A stretch of 42,455 nt of DNA from Azospirillum sp. TSO22-1 (lineage in GTDB: Bacteria > Pseudomonadota > Alphaproteobacteria > Azospirillales > Azospirillaceae). Each line of letters begins with the position of its first letter. Positions within the stretch are counted from its first letter, which is position 1. Positions 42,343-42,455 of the stretch are shown here, in pieces. Both the position numbers and the translations under genes were made by a program. The stretch lies in assembly GCF_003116015.1 (NCBI RefSeq), contig NZ_LGQZ01000048.1, forward strand, positions 1 to 42,455. The letters run 5' to 3'. The notes under the pieces were generated by a model. It saw only the letters and a program-made list of their open reading frames with translations, was not told the DNA's origin and did not search any database.

Positions 42343-42455
42343 CATACGGCCGACGCCTAAAGGCGTCGGCCGTATGCCCCTCCCGCTCAATGCTGTGCAT
42401 TGAGCTGCCGGGTTGGATCAAAGGCGCCTGATGGAAGCCATCAGGCGCCTTTGAT
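42343..42455 (-). repeat. three-hairpin repeat element, copy B (inverted)
   Basis: Read on the minus strand this matches copy A. Hairpin 1 (42417-42455) has 18-bp perfect arms (ATCAAAGGCGCCTGATGG and its complement). The linker gives ACCC-GGCA, then hairpin 2 GCTCAATGC-ACA-GCATTGAGC (42385-42405), then GGGA-GGGG. Hairpin 3 (42343-42376) has perfect 16-bp arms CATACGGCCGACGCCT and complement. It is the most regular copy. The window ends at the last base of hairpin 1. Confidence 0.85.

Noticed and set aside
39031..42390. Minus-strand open frame longer than 1100 codons opposite the RND genes
   Set aside because: Composition dominated by Asp, His, Arg and Gly, antisense to a conserved permease; it is a high-GC shadow.
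42095..42421. Minus-strand frame containing APDTVAATLAELEAQLSRAE
   Set aside because: It starts inside repeat copy B and ends inside the RND gene; at best a gene relic.
36878..42455. Insertion sequence or composite transposon bounded by the inverted repeats
   Set aside because: No transposase gene or target-site duplication is visible; only the repeat pair is supported.

Overview
The window is a high-GC chromosomal or large-replicon segment from an alphaproteobacterium, most like Azospirillum or a close Rhodospirillales relative. This is judged from protein style, the hopanoid (hpn) locus organisation and very GC-rich codon use. No rRNA, tRNA, CRISPR array, phage module or insertion sequence was seen. 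36 coding genes are supported, plus a repeated three-hairpin element and some operator-like sites.

Positions 1-16.6 kb hold an isoprenoid-to-hopanoid locus. It starts with the end of dxs and ispH (isoprenoid precursors), then hpnH, hpnN, hpnM, hpnA, hpnD, shc (hpnF) and hpnG, all on the + strand. HpnD makes presqualene diphosphate, Shc cyclises squalene, HpnH adds adenosine to hopene, HpnG removes adenine, HpnA is a hopanoid-associated epimerase, and HpnN and HpnM are envelope trafficking proteins. Breaking up the run are a GH13 glycosidase, a DUF2141 protein, an SMP-30-like propeller coupled to a sulfotransferase (all -), a PDZ-less S41 peptidase-like lipoprotein and an EF-hand protein (both +). 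hpnC and hpnE are not in view.

Positions 16.6-25.2 kb are a tightly packed minus-strand envelope cluster. From its 5' end it has a DUF3313 lipoprotein, a Rap1a/Tai-like protein, a glycine-zipper lipoprotein, an Mla-type lipid transporter (MlaE-, MlaF-, MlaD- and PqiC-like), a DUF2092 protein coupled to a Gly-rich secreted protein, and a second S41 peptidase that keeps its PDZ domain.

Positions 25.4-30.3 kb are regulatory and patchy. They hold a membrane winged-helix/TolB-N/TPR protein, a small DUF465-like protein, a FixJ-type response regulator overlapping a gutted histidine kinase remnant, an AT-richer stretch of about 0.6 kb without genes, and a small PAS-like protein.

Positions 30.4-36.7 kb are a complete arginine deiminase operon (arcD-arcA-arcB-arcC) followed by an NhaC-type antiporter. 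It would make ATP and ammonia from arginine and help pH homeostasis.

Positions 36.9-42.455 kb are a TetR regulator with a clear operator and a two-gene RND efflux pump. Two inverted copies of a roughly 115-125-bp, three-hairpin element enclose this module. A third copy lies at about 23.86-23.97 kb. The copies keep their folding pattern although stem sequences differ with compensating changes. This element is the best candidate in the window for something not covered by standard annotation.
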